Source: Fulvimonas sp. R45 (GTDB taxonomy: Bacteria; Pseudomonadota; Gammaproteobacteria; Xanthomonadales; Rhodanobacteraceae). From it: 44,046 bases of DNA. The notes under the pieces were generated by a model, which saw only the letters and a program-made list of their open reading frames with translations, did no database searches and had not been told where the DNA came from. The DNA is taken from the NCBI RefSeq assembly GCF_030504985.1, contig NZ_JASERU010000025.1, forward strand, positions 1 to 44,046, written 5' to 3'. The position numbers were made by a program, and so were the translations under genes. Of this stretch, positions 18,719-27,598 are shown piece by piece. Within the stretch, counting starts at the first letter, position 1. Each line of letters opens with the position of its first letter.

Positions 18719-20359
18719 ATGGGATTCCTGCAAGCCGCCCCGCAGTTGCCGCACCCTTACCGCAGCGACCGCCTGCTGCACGCGCTGCTCGACCGCGTCC
18801 TGCCCGCCGCGCGCCGCGCCGCGCTGGATGCCGACCTCGACGCGCTGGGCGACCATGCCCTGACGGCGTGGCATCGCGCCACCGCCGCCACGCGACGCAA
18901 GCCGGTGCTGACGCAGTGGGACGCCTGGGGGCGCCGGGTCGATCGCATCGAGCTGACCACCGCGTGGCAGGAAGGCCCCGGCGTCACCACCCGCCACGCG
19001 GTGCTCGCCAGCGGCCACGAGGCCCACGAGCACGCGCGGCTGGAGGAATTCGCGCGGGTCTACCTCTACCACCTGGCCAGCGAGTTCTACACCTGTCCGC
19101 TGGCGATGACCGACGGCGCGGCGACCGCGCTGAAGGCCTCAGGCAACCGGTCGTTGATCGAGCGCGCCCTGCCGCATTTCCTCAGCCGCGACCCGGCCTC
19201 GTTCTGGCTCAGCGGCCAGTGGATGACCGAGACGCATGGCGGTTCCGACGTGGGCCACACCGAGACCGTGGCGCGCCGGGACGTCGATGGCCAGTGGCGC
19301 CTGTACGGCCGCAAGTGGTTCAGCTCCGCCGTGGTGGGCGAGGCCGCGCTGGCGCTGGCGCGTCCGGAGGGCGCCGACGACGGCGCCGGCGCGCTGGCCC
19401 TGTTCTACGTCGAGACGATGGACGGGACGGAGCGCAAGCCGGAACTGGCCATCGACCGGCTGAAGGACAAGCTCGGCACGCACGAACTCCCCACCGCCGA
19501 GATCCACCTCGACGGCCTGCCCGCCTGGCCGCTCGGCGAGCTGGCGCACGGCGTGCGGCAGGTGGCGCCGATGCTCAACGTCACCCGCAGCTGGAACGCC
19601 GTCTGCGCCGTCGCCAGCATGGCGCGCGCGATCGCCCTGGCGCGCGACTACGCCACGCGGCGACAGGTGTTCGGCCGCCCGCTGGTCGAGCACCCGCTGC
19701 ACGCGCGGACGCTGGCCGACCTGCAGGCCGAGTTCGAGGGCGCGTTCGCGCTGGCCTTCGAGGTGGCGCACCTGCTCGGACGGGTGGAACACGGCGCGGC
19801 CGCGCCGCACGAAGCCGCGCTGCTGCGCCTGCTGACGCCGCTGGCCAAGCTGTGGACCGGCAAGCTGGCCGTGGCCGTCTGCTCCGAGGCGCTGGAATGC
19901 TTCGGCGGCGCCGGCTACATCGAGGACACCGGCCTGCCCCAGCTGCTGCGCGACGCGCAGGTGTACGCGATCTGGGAAGGCACCACCAACGTGCTGTCGC
20001 TGGACAGCCTGCGCGCCCTGGCCGGCGACGGCCTCGGCGCGCTGCGCACGGCCGCCGCGGTCTGGCTGGACGGCAACGACGACATGCACGCGGCCGGCGC
20101 GGTCCGCCAGGCGCTGGACGCCGCCGCCCGCTGGCTGGACCGCCACGGCGCCGTGCGCGCCACGCAGGAGGCCGGCGCGCGCGGCCTCGCGCTCACCCTG
20201 GCGCGCTGCGCCGCGGCGGCGTTGCTGGCGCGACAGGCCGCGTGGGCCGCGACGCGCGGCGACCGGCGGCCCGCCGCCGCGCTGCGGCGCTTCGTCGAGC
20301 ACGGCCTCGACCGGCTGGTCGCGCCCGGGACGGACGACACTGGGTTGCTGCTGGGCTGA
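18719..20359 (+). CDS. AidB-like acyl-CoA dehydrogenase
   Basis: A 546-residue flavoprotein. Length and layout match the AidB branch (E. coli AidB about 541 residues) rather than the 380-residue beta-oxidation enzymes. Key stretches are [17 protein letters not shown] (FAD and substrate loop), [31 protein letters not shown] and [33 protein letters not shown]. The enzyme probably oxidises an acyl-CoA with FAD; AidB itself is linked to the alkylation response, but that role cannot be assumed here. The ATG at 18719 begins [17 protein letters not shown]; the frame is open upstream through the repeat element, where the sequence is not family-like. Confidence 0.88.
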   Translation: MGFLQAAPQLPHPYRSDRLLHALLDRVLPAARRAALDADLDALGDHALTAWHRATAATRRKPVLTQWDAWGRRVDRIELTTAWQEGPGVTTRHAVLASGHEAHEHARLEEFARVYLYHLASEFYTCPLAMTDGAATALKASGNRSLIERALPHFLSRDPASFWLSGQWMTETHGGSDVGHTETVARRDVDGQWRLYGRKWFSSAVVGEAALALARPEGADDGAGALALFYVETMDGTERKPELAIDRLKDKLGTHELPTAEIHLDGLPAWPLGELAHGVRQVAPMLNVTRSWNAVCAVASMARAIALARDYATRRQVFGRPLVEHPLHARTLADLQAEFEGAFALAFEVAHLLGRVEHGAAAPHEAALLRLLTPLAKLWTGKLAVAVCSEALECFGGAGYIEDTGLPQLLRDAQVYAIWEGTTNVLSLDSLRALAGDGLGALRTAAAVWLDGNDDMHAAGAVRQALDAAARWLDRHGAVRATQEAGARGLALTLARCAAAALLARQAAWAATRGDRRPAAALRRFVEHGLDRLVAPGTDDTGLLLG

Positions 20360-20415
20360 ACGTGCCGGCCTGTCCTCCACCCCAGCCGCCCGCCACGCTC
20401 GACCGGACGGTACGA

Positions 20416-20435
20416 CCGGCCGCCATGGCGGCCGG
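20416..20435. repeat. 20-base perfect palindrome upstream of the asparaginase-like gene
   Basis: CCGGCCGCCATGGCGGCCGG is fully self-complementary. It sits 57 bases after the dehydrogenase stop and 24 bases before the TAGAAT box. It could be a dimeric-regulator operator or a terminator hairpin lacking a U-tract. Confidence 0.45.
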
Positions 20436-20459
20436 CTGGGGTCGACCGGTCCGGCGGGA

Positions 20460-20465
20460 TAGAAT
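20460..20465 (+). promoter_or_regulatory. Candidate -10 box (TAGAAT) for the asparaginase-like gene
   Basis: TAGAAT in GATAGAATGCGCGCC lies 30 bases before the ATG. The -35 is not clear. Confidence 0.4.
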
Positions 20466-20495
20466 GCGCGCCTTCCCCTCACGCGGTTTCCGGCC

Positions 20496-20987
20496 ATGCA
20501 GCACCTGACCATCGTCACCACCGGCGGCACCATCGACAAGATCTACTTCGACGACAAGTCGGACTACAAGATCGGCGCGCCGCAGATCGGCGAGATCCTC
20601 GGCCAGCTCGGCGTGGCCTTCCAGTTCGACGTGATCCCGATCCTGCGCAAGGACAGCCTGCACGTCACCGACGAGGACCGCGCGCTGATCCGCTCCACCA
20701 TCGAGGCGCAGCCGCACCGCCACGTGCTGGTCACCCACGGCACCGACACCATGGTGGAGACCGCGAAGGTGCTGGCCGGCATTTCCGGCAAGGTGATCGT
20801 GCTCACCGGCGCGCTGAATCCCGCGCGCTTCCAGGGCTCGGACGCGGTGTTCAATATCGGCTGCGCGGTGGCCGCGGTGCAGACCCTGCCCGACGGCGTC
20901 TACATCACCATGAACGGCCGCGTGTGGGATCCGGCGAAGGTACGCAAGAACCGGGCGGAGAACCGCTTCGAGGAAGCGAAGGGCTGA
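20496..20987 (+). CDS. Single-domain asparaginase-like protein
   Basis: A 163-residue protein equivalent to the N-terminal domain of type I/II L-asparaginases. Both nucleophile-region motifs are present: TTGGTIDK near residue 8 and HGTDTMVETAK near residue 85. The C-terminal domain found in the 330-residue enzymes is missing, and the frame ends cleanly in an acidic/basic tail, so this is a short natural subfamily rather than a broken gene. Whether it hydrolyses asparagine is unknown. Confidence 0.85.
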   Translation: MQHLTIVTTGGTIDKIYFDDKSDYKIGAPQIGEILGQLGVAFQFDVIPILRKDSLHVTDEDRALIRSTIEAQPHRHVLVTHGTDTMVETAKVLAGISGKVIVLTGALNPARFQGSDAVFNIGCAVAAVQTLPDGVYITMNGRVWDPAKVRKNRAENRFEEAKG

Positions 20988-21001
20988 GGTCTACCTTTCT
21001 T

Positions 21002-21022
21002 CCTCTCCCCCTGCGGGAGAGG
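21002..21022. terminator. Hairpin between convergent asparaginase-like and sufT genes
   Basis: An 8-base stem (CCTCTCCC/GGGAGAGG) with loop CCTGC lies in the 45-base gap between two converging genes. There is no strong U-tract on either strand. The position suggests a two-way terminator. The sequence also resembles the CTCCCCCTGC...GCAGGGGGAG dispersed repeats seen at 31841-31945. Confidence 0.45.
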
Positions 21023-21032
21023 GAGAAAACCG

Positions 21033-21590
21033 TCAAAGCATGCCGGTTTCCAGCTTGGCCGCGTCGGACATCATCGAATGGTTCCATGGCGGGTCGAACA
21101 CCAGGTCGATATCGGCCTCGGCCACGGTGGGGATCATCTCCAGCTTGGTGCGCGCGTCGTCCACCAGGATGTCGCCCATGCCGCAACCGGGGGCGGTGAG
21201 GGTGAGCTTCACGTAGATCGTGCGCCGGCCGTCCTCGCGCTGCTCCAGGCTGAGGTCGTAGACCAGGCCCAGTTCCACCACGTTGATCGGGATCTCCGGG
21301 TCGAACACCGTGCGCAGCTGGTCCCAGGCCAGCTTCTCGACATCGGCGTCGGTGGCGTCGGCGGGCACCTCGATCGGCGGCGGGGGTTCCTTGCCCAGCG
21401 CATCGGCGTCGACGCCGGCGATGCGGAACAGGTTGCCTTCCACGTAGACGGTGAAGCTGCCGCCCAGGGCCTGGGTGATGTAGCCGATCTGCCCCGCGGG
21501 CAGGGTCACGCCCTCGCCCTGCGGCACCATGACCGCCGCGCAGTCGCGGGCCAGGGTGAAAGGTTCGCTGCTGAGACTGAAGCCGCTCAT
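21033..21590 (-). CDS. sufT: Putative Fe-S cluster assembly protein SufT
   Basis: A 185-residue MIP18/DUF59-family protein. The C-terminal domain has FDPEIPINVVELGLVYDLSL and TAPGCGMGD with the conserved Cys, and ends in the usual DPPW segment. The N-terminal extension of about 80 residues is typical of SufT. The role is maturation of iron-sulfur proteins as an auxiliary factor; it stands alone here, away from a suf operon. The ATG at 21590 follows GCAGGA, and the longer frame upstream is ignored. Confidence 0.9.
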   Translation of the reverse strand: MSGFSLSSEPFTLARDCAAVMVPQGEGVTLPAGQIGYITQALGGSFTVYVEGNLFRIAGVDADALGKEPPPPIEVPADATDADVEKLAWDQLRTVFDPEIPINVVELGLVYDLSLEQREDGRRTIYVKLTLTAPGCGMGDILVDDARTKLEMIPTVAEADIDLVFDPPWNHSMMSDAAKLETGML

Positions 21591-21749
21591 GCCGTCCTGC
21601 CAATGGGGAAAGCGGGCGGCCGCGAGGCGGCGGCCCGGTCGTCTATTATGCCGGCTGCGCGCGGCGCCGGCCCTGCTCCAGATCAGGCCGGCGCCGCCGC
21701 ATATCAAGCCAGGTTGCCGCAGCGGGCGCCGCCGGCGCCACGCACGACC

Positions 21750-21755
21750 TAGAAT
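21750..21755 (+). promoter_or_regulatory. Candidate -10 box (TAGAAT) for the small membrane protein gene
   Basis: TAGAAT in CCTAGAATGCCCC lies 64 bases before the ATG at 21819. It resembles the box in front of the asparaginase-like gene. No clear -35 is visible. Confidence 0.35.
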
Positions 21756-21818
21756 GCCCCTTTGCCTGCAAGGAAACCGCGTGCCCTTCACCGCCCCGCT
21801 CCCCGCCCGTTCCGCGCC

Positions 21819-22259
21819 ATGAGCGCGGGTGCGCTGTTCGGCGCCGTCTTCGCCGCCTTCTGCGCGGCCATGCTGGGCCTGGCCGCCGGCGCGGTATGGA
21901 TGCTGCTGGTGGTGTTCCTGGGCCAGACGGCGCCCTGGCTGGCGCTGCCGGCGGGCGCTCTGCTGGGCCTGGCGATGCGCTTCTGGGTCTGCCCGCGGCA
22001 GCGCGCCGGCGCCGCCGTGCTGGCGGCCGCGGCCACGCTGCTGGCGGCGGGCTACGTCTGCGTGCTGATCGCCGCGGCGCGGATCGCCGGCAGCCTGGGC
22101 ATCGGCCTGGTCGACGCGTTGCGCACCGCCGGCCCGGTCATGCTGCTGGCGCTGGCGCGGCTGGGGCTGGCGCCCGCCGCGCTGGCCTGGTTCGCGCTGG
22201 GCGCCGTGCTCGCCGCGCTGGTGGCGGCGCAGCGCGCGGTCAGGCGTCCAGCGCCTTGA
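21819..22259 (+). CDS. Small hydrophobic membrane protein of unknown function
   Basis: A 146-residue protein with four probable membrane helices (about residues 5-30, 35-48, 60-85 and 105-140). The family is not recognised. The ATG at 21819 (MSAGALFGAVFAAF) is chosen because the upstream part of the frame is arginine/proline-rich and not membrane-like. Its 3' end overlaps the convergent pntB end by 20 bases. Whether it works with the transhydrogenase is unknown. Confidence 0.6.
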   Translation: MSAGALFGAVFAAFCAAMLGLAAGAVWMLLVVFLGQTAPWLALPAGALLGLAMRFWVCPRQRAGAAVLAAAATLLAAGYVCVLIAAARIAGSLGIGLVDALRTAGPVMLLALARLGLAPAALAWFALGAVLAALVAAQRAVRRPAP

Positions 22260-23709
22260 GCTGCGCCACCAGCTCGCCCGCGGCGGCCTGACCGTCGCCG
22301 TACAGCATGCGGGTGTTGTCGGCGTAGAACAGCGCGTTCTCGATGCCGGCGAAGCCGGTGCCGCGGCCGCGCTTGATCACGATGACGTTCCTGGCCGCCG
22401 CCACGTCGAGGATCGGCATGCCGTAGATCGGCGAGGCCGGGTCGGTCTTGGCCATCGGGTTCACCACGTCGTTGGCGCCGATCACCAGCGCCACGTCGGT
22501 GGCGGGGAACTCGGGGTTGATGTCGTCCATGTCGGCGATCAGGTCGTACGGCACGCCGGCCTCGGCCAGCAGCACGTTCATGTGCCCGGGCATGCGGCCG
22601 GCCACCGGGTGGATCGCGAACCTCACCTTCACCCCGCGTTCGATCAGCAGCCTGGCGAACTCCCACACCTTGTGCTGCGCCTGCGCCACCGCCATGCCGT
22701 AGCCGGGGACGATGGCCACGCGCTCGGCGTAGGCCATCATCACCGCCGCGTCGGCGGCCTCGATCGGCTTCTGGCTGCCCGCGATCTCCTGCGCTGCGCC
22801 GCCCGCCGCGGCGCCGAAGCTGCCGAACAGCACGTTGCCCAGCGAACGGTTCATCGCCTTGGCCATCAGCTGGGTCAGCAGCGTGCCGGCGGCGCCCACC
22901 ACCATGCCGGCGATGATCATCGCCTCGTTGCCCAGCACGAAGCCCTCGAACGCCACCGCCAGCCCGGTGAACGCGTTGTACAGCGAGATCACCACCGGCA
23001 TGTCGGCGCCGCCGATCGGCAGCGTCATCATCAGGCCGAACAGCAGGGCCAGCACGAAGAACGCCGCGGTCGCCGGGACCGTCAGGTGGCCCGTCGCCAG
23101 CATCGCGCCGTGCACCAGCGCGAGCAGCAGGATCAACAGGTTGACCGCGCGCTGGCCGGGGAACACGAAGCGCCGGTCCATCCAGCCCTGCAGCTTGGCG
23201 AAGGCGACCAGTGAGCCGGAAAAGCTCACCGCGCCGATCAGCGCACCCAGCACGCCCAGCACCAGCTCCACCGGCGACAGCGGCGCCACCGCCGCGACCG
23301 GGTGCAGCGCGTCCAGCGCCCAGCTTTCCGGCCGCAGCGGCGCGGTGTCGGGCACCGCCACCGCGGCGCGGCGTGCGTGCGCCACCAGCTCGACCGCGCC
23401 GATCGCCGCCGCCGCGCCGCCGCCCATGCCGTTGTACAGCGCCACCATCTGCGGCATCGCGGTCATCGCCACGCGGCGGCCGCTCCACCAGGCCGCGGCC
23501 ACGCCGATAACCACCGCGGCGAGGATCAGCCCCCGGTTGTGCATGTCCGGCAGCGCGAAGGTGGCCAGCACCGCCAGCAGCATGCCCACGCCCGCCCACA
23601 CGATGCCGCCGCGCGCGGTGCGCGGCGAGCTCATGCGCTTCAGGCCCAGGATGAACAGCAGCGCGGCGATGAAATAGCAGGCACGCACCAGCGTGGGCAG
23701 CCAGCTCAT
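22240..23709 (-). CDS. pntB: NAD(P) transhydrogenase beta subunit
   Basis: A 489-residue inner-membrane subunit. The N-terminal membrane domain (about residues 1-290, many helices) forms most of the proton channel. The cytoplasmic NADP(H)-binding domain III has GYGMAVAQAQHKVWEFARLL, GRMPGHMNVLLAEAGVPYD, DDINPEF and GANDVVNPMAKTDPASPIYGMP. With PntA it couples hydride transfer from NADH to NADP+ to proton entry. The ATG overlaps the pntA2 stop by four bases. Confidence 0.96.
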   Translation of the reverse strand: MSWLPTLVRACYFIAALLFILGLKRMSSPRTARGGIVWAGVGMLLAVLATFALPDMHNRGLILAAVVIGVAAAWWSGRRVAMTAMPQMVALYNGMGGGAAAAIGAVELVAHARRAAVAVPDTAPLRPESWALDALHPVAAVAPLSPVELVLGVLGALIGAVSFSGSLVAFAKLQGWMDRRFVFPGQRAVNLLILLLALVHGAMLATGHLTVPATAAFFVLALLFGLMMTLPIGGADMPVVISLYNAFTGLAVAFEGFVLGNEAMIIAGMVVGAAGTLLTQLMAKAMNRSLGNVLFGSFGAAAGGAAQEIAGSQKPIEAADAAVMMAYAERVAIVPGYGMAVAQAQHKVWEFARLLIERGVKVRFAIHPVAGRMPGHMNVLLAEAGVPYDLIADMDDINPEFPATDVALVIGANDVVNPMAKTDPASPIYGMPILDVAAARNVIVIKRGRGTGFAGIENALFYADNTRMLYGDGQAAAGELVAQLKALDA

Positions 23710-24005
23710 GCCTGGTCCCCCGGCTTGCGGCTGGACTTGAACATCTCCAGCATGCGCTCGGTGACCACGTAGCCGCCGGCGGCGTTGCCCGCCCCCAGCA
23801 GCACGGCCACGAAGCCCAGCGCCGTCTCGAACGGCGTGCGCGCATGGCCCAGCGCTATCATGGCCCCCACCAGCACGATGCCGTGGACGAAATTGGAGCC
23901 GGACATCAGCGGCGTGTGCAGGATCACCGGCACCCGCGCGATGATCTCGTAGCCGGTGAACGCGGCCAGCATGAAGATGTACAGCGCCAGGAACCCGTCG
24001 AGCAT
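23706..24005 (-). CDS. pntA2: NAD(P) transhydrogenase alpha-2 subunit
   Basis: A 99-residue membrane subunit equal to the C-terminal part of E. coli PntA, carrying the remaining membrane helices: DGFLALYIFMLAAFTGYEII, NFVHGIVLVGAMIALGH and ALGFVAVLLGAGNAAGGYVVTERML. Three-subunit transhydrogenases usually have pntA1, pntA2 and pntB side by side. Here the soluble alpha-1 gene is 1.9 kb away behind a plus-strand cassette. The ATG at 24005 is family-consistent (MLDGFLALYIF). Confidence 0.93.
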   Translation of the reverse strand: MLDGFLALYIFMLAAFTGYEIIARVPVILHTPLMSGSNFVHGIVLVGAMIALGHARTPFETALGFVAVLLGAGNAAGGYVVTERMLEMFKSSRKPGDQA

Positions 24006-24194
24006 GTGCTTCCCCCGCCTCGCAGCCGTGTCCGCCGCATCATACGGTAGATGGGATGCCCCGATCAGTTCCGGCGCGGAACCCCGCGCCGGCGGCGCCT
24101 CGGGGTCAACCTGCACCGGCCTGCCGCGTTGAACGGGACATCCAACCCGATGGGCCCCAGGGATGCGCAGCCGGACCATGCCGGGGACGACGCC

Positions 24195-24785
24195 ATGAAC
24201 GGCCTCGCCCCCACCTTCGACGAAGCGGCGCTGCTGGCCGGCGAAAGCCGGCCCGTCCCGGCCACGCTGGACGCGTTCCTGGCCCAGGTCGAACGGCGCG
24301 CCTTCCGCGTCGCCGAGCTGCACCTGGGCCACCGCGAGGACGCGCTGGATGCGGTGCAGGACGCCATGCTGCGGCTGGTGCGGCACTACCGCGACAAGCC
24401 GCCTGCCGAGTGGATGCCGCTGTTCTGGGGCATCCTGCGCCGCCGCGTGGTGGACCTGCAGCGCCGCCGCAAGGTGCGCTCCATCATGGTCGGCTGGCTC
24501 GGCGGCGGGGTCGACGAGAACGGCGACGAGCGTCCCGCCTGGGAGCCCGCCGACAACGCCCCCGGCCCGCTCGACCGCTTGCGCGACGCGCAGTCGTACG
24601 CCGACCTGGCGGCGGCGGTGCGCAAGCTTCCCCGGCGCCAGCGCGAGGCTTTCATCCTGCGCGTGCTGGAAGGCCTGGACGTGGCGGAAACCGCCCAGGC
24701 CATGGGCTGCTCCGAAGGCAGCGTGAAAACCCACCTGTCGCGCGCGATGCACAACCTGCGCGACCAACTGGAGGACTGGCGATGA
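24195..24785 (+). CDS. Sigma-70 family (ECF-like) RNA polymerase sigma factor
   Basis: The protein has 196 residues. Region 2 is seen in LHLGHREDALDAVQDAMLRL, FWGILRRRVVDLQRRRKV covers the DNA-melting part, and region 4 is LPRRQREAFILRVLEGLDVAETAQ followed by GCSEGSVKTHLSRAMHNL. No sigma 1.1 or 3 domain is present. The start at 24195 has GGGGA nine bases upstream; another ATG at 24150 would add 15 residues. It overlaps the next gene by four bases. Sigma/DUF3619/DUF3106 trios are a recurrent set in beta- and gammaproteobacteria, where the middle protein is a plausible membrane anti-sigma factor. Confidence 0.88.
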   Translation: MNGLAPTFDEAALLAGESRPVPATLDAFLAQVERRAFRVAELHLGHREDALDAVQDAMLRLVRHYRDKPPAEWMPLFWGILRRRVVDLQRRRKVRSIMVGWLGGGVDENGDERPAWEPADNAPGPLDRLRDAQSYADLAAAVRKLPRRQREAFILRVLEGLDVAETAQAMGCSEGSVKTHLSRAMHNLRDQLEDWR

Positions 24786-25177
24786 ACGACACGCCCGACC
24801 CGTCCCTCGAACTGCGCGCCCGCGCGCGCTACCGCGACGCCCTGCAGCGCCTGGACCCGGCCACCGCCGGCCGCCTGCGCGCCGCGCGCCGCACCGCGCT
24901 GGCCACGGCGCAGGCTCCCGCGCACCATCGCATGCGCACCCTGCTGCCGATCGGCGCGCTGGCCGCCGTCGCGCTGGCCGCGATGATGGTGTGGCAGCCG
25001 GCCGGCCGCGACGGTGCCCCCGTGCCGGCGGCCTCGGCGATCTCCACCAGCCCGGAAACCGCCAGCAGCGAACTGCCGCCCGACGCCGACGGCACCGATC
25101 CGAAGCTGTACCAGAACCTGGACTTCTACAGCTGGCTCGCCTCCACCCATCAGGCGCAGTCCGGGAGCACCTACTGA
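24782..25177 (+). CDS. DUF3619-like single-pass membrane protein
   Basis: A 131-residue protein. A basic N-terminal segment (SLELRARARYRDALQRLDP) is followed by one membrane helix (MRTLLPIGALAAVALAAMMVW, about residues 50-70) and a periplasmic tail ending LYQNLDFYSWLASTH. The tail pattern with a late DFYxWL matches DUF3619 proteins found with sigma factors. A role as anti-sigma factor is inferred from the membrane layout and the ATGA overlap with the sigma gene; no zinc motif is present. Confidence 0.7.
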   Translation: MNDTPDPSLELRARARYRDALQRLDPATAGRLRAARRTALATAQAPAHHRMRTLLPIGALAAVALAAMMVWQPAGRDGAPVPAASAISTSPETASSELPPDADGTDPKLYQNLDFYSWLASTHQAQSGSTY

Positions 25178-25180
25178 ACC

Positions 25181-25696
25181 ATGAGCGCGCGTTCCGTCCC
25201 GTTCCTGCTGGCGCTGATCCTGTCGTGCGGCCTGCCGTACGCGCTGCGTGCCCAGGCCGCGCCGCACCCCTGGCGCAGCCTCACCCCGGCGCAGCAGGAC
25301 GTGCTGGCGCCGCTGCGCGACAAATGGGACAGCCTGCCGCCGCACCGGCAGGACCACCTGCTGCAGAAATCCGCGCGCTGGGTCAAGCTGCCGCCGCGCC
25401 GGCGCGAGGAAGTCCGCCAGCGCATCGAGCGCTGGCAGCGGATGACGCCCGCCCAGCGGGCCTCGGTGCGGCACGACGTGGAGCGCTTCCACCGCCTGCC
25501 GCCGGAACGCCAGCAGCAACTGCGCGCCGCCTTCGAGCGCTTCCAGCAGTTGCCGCCGCAGCAGCGCGAACGGCTGCTGCAGGAATGGCAGTCCAAGAGC
25601 CCCGCCGAACGGCGGCAGTGGCTGCACGACGCGGGCCCGCGCGGGGCGGTGCCGCCGCCGAGCATGCGGCCGTTCGGGAAGCCGGGACGCCCCTGA
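25181..25696 (+). CDS. DUF3106 secreted protein
   Basis: A 171-residue protein with an N-terminal signal peptide (cleavage near LRAQA-AP). The mature part consists of recurring amphipathic units of the form W..LPP..R..LL or W..MTP.QR, for example DSLPPHRQDHLLQKSARWVKL and RFQQLPPQQRERLLQEWQS. The function is unknown; periplasmic repeats of this kind recall Spy/CpxP-type chaperone or sensor proteins. It starts three bases after the DUF3619-like gene. Its stop codon TGA runs into the first base of repeat copy 2. Confidence 0.8.
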   Translation: MSARSVPFLLALILSCGLPYALRAQAAPHPWRSLTPAQQDVLAPLRDKWDSLPPHRQDHLLQKSARWVKLPPRRREEVRQRIERWQRMTPAQRASVRHDVERFHRLPPERQQQLRAAFERFQQLPPQQRERLLQEWQSKSPAERRQWLHDAGPRGAVPPPSMRPFGKPGRP

Positions 25697-25849
25697 GAGC
25701 CTGTTCACGATCTCCGAGTACCTCGCGTTGGCCCACAGGCCGACGTCATCGCTCGGTCGTGGACGGACGCCCACTCCCTCGCTCTTCCCTGGCCTGCGCG
25801 CAAACAGCTCCCCCGGCGTGGGGGCACTTGGAGATCGTGAGCAGACTCA
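25696..25849. repeat. Inverted-repeat element, copy 2
   Basis: The 154-base unit has ends AGAGCCTGTTCACGATCTCC (25696-25715) and an imperfect complement (25830-25849, three mismatches). The interior matches copy 1 without the nested element. It begins at the last base of the DUF3106 stop codon and fills most of the 186-base gap to the pntA1 end, so it may also act as a terminator hairpin for both converging genes. Confidence 0.85.
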
Positions 25850-25882
25850 GGGAGCCGCGCGCCGCGCCGCCCGGGCGCGGGC

Positions 25883-26983
25883 TCAGCCCTGGAACACCCT
25901 CTCCCCCGCCCGCACCACGCAGCTCTTCGCCACCAGCTCGTCGCCGAAGTCCGGCTGCAGGGCGCCGTCCTCCAGCAGCAGCTCGACGAAGTTGCGCAGG
26001 TTGCGCGCGTACATCTCCGAGGCGTGCAGCGGCGCGCCGGCGGGCAGGTTGAGCGGCCCCAGCACGACCACGCCGCCGTGCTCCACGCGCTCGCCCGGCC
26101 GGGTCAGCTCGCAGTTGCCGCCGCCCTCGGCGGCCAGGTCCACGATCAGCGCGCCGGCCTTCATGCCTTCCACCATCGTGGCGGCGAGGATCCTGGGCGC
26201 GGGGCGCCCGGGCACCGCGGCGGTGGTCACCACCACGTCGAACGACTTCAGCCGCTCGGCCAGGGCCTGCTGCTGCGCGGCGCGCTCCTCGGCGGAAAGC
26301 TCCCGCGCGTAGCCGCCGCTGCCGGCGGCGCTGACGCCGAGGTCGAGGAACTTTGCGCCCAGCGACTCCACCTGCTCGCGCGTCTCCGGGCGCACGTCGT
26401 AGCCTTCCACCTGCGCCCCCAGCCGGCGCGCGGTGGCGATGGCCTGCAGGCCGGCCACGCCGGCGCCGATCACCAGCACCTTCGACGGGCGGATGGTGCC
26501 CGCCGCGGTGGTCAGCATGGGAAAGAACTTCGGGCAGGCCTCGGCCGCGACCAGCATGGCGCGGTAGCCCGCCACCGCGGCCTGCGAGCTGAGCACGTCC
26601 ATCGCCTGGGCGCGGGTGGTGCGCGGCAGCAGCTCCAGCGCGAAGGCGGTGAGCCGGCGCGCCGCCAGCGCGTCGAGGCGGGCGCCGGCGCCGTAGGGAC
26701 GCAGCTGGCCGACCACCATGGCGCCCTCGCGCAGCTTCGCGAACACCGCATCGTCCGGCGGCAGCACGCAGGCCAGCAGGTCGGCCTGCGCCAGCACCGC
26801 GCCGGCATCGGCGAATTCCACCCCGACGTAGCTGGCGTCGGGGAAGCCCGCGGCCGCGCCGGCGCCGCGTTCCAGCAGCACGCGCAGGCCCTGCTCGCAC
26901 CACTTCCGCGCCACCTCGGGCGTGATCGCCACGCGTCGCTCGTCGGCGGCGGTTTCGCGCAATGCGGCCACGGTGATCGGCAT
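25883..26983 (-). CDS. pntA1: NAD(P) transhydrogenase alpha-1 subunit
   Basis: A 366-residue soluble NAD(H)-binding domain I of the proton-translocating transhydrogenase, similar in fold to alanine dehydrogenase. Marks are ALRETAADERRVAITPEVARKW, MDVLSSQAAVAGYRAML, PSKVLVIGAGVAGLQAIATARRLGAQVEGYDVRPE (dinucleotide fold) and VVVTTAAVPGRPAP. The ATG at 26983 with AGGGG eight bases upstream is preferred over an ATG at 27013. It should be co-expressed with pntA2-pntB, but a plus-strand cassette now lies between them. Confidence 0.95.
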   Translation of the reverse strand: MPITVAALRETAADERRVAITPEVARKWCEQGLRVLLERGAGAAAGFPDASYVGVEFADAGAVLAQADLLACVLPPDDAVFAKLREGAMVVGQLRPYGAGARLDALAARRLTAFALELLPRTTRAQAMDVLSSQAAVAGYRAMLVAAEACPKFFPMLTTAAGTIRPSKVLVIGAGVAGLQAIATARRLGAQVEGYDVRPETREQVESLGAKFLDLGVSAAGSGGYARELSAEERAAQQQALAERLKSFDVVVTTAAVPGRPAPRILAATMVEGMKAGALIVDLAAEGGGNCELTRPGERVEHGGVVVLGPLNLPAGAPLHASEMYARNLRNFVELLLEDGALQPDFGDELVAKSCVVRAGERVFQG

Positions 26984-27018
26984 CGTGCATCCCCTGCGGA
27001 TTGGTTTCCCCATCGTAG

Positions 27019-27555
<537 letters not shown>

Positions 27556-27564
27556 CCGGCCGGT

Positions 27565-27570
27565 TACCAT
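27565..27570 (+). promoter_or_regulatory. Candidate -10 box (TACCAT) for the nitroreductase gene
   Basis: TACCAT overlaps an upstream ATG (27569) of the nitroreductase frame. If it is a real -10 box, translation must start downstream, at 27599. Confidence 0.3.
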
Positions 27571-27598
27571 GACCGCTCCCCATACGCAGCTTTCCCCC

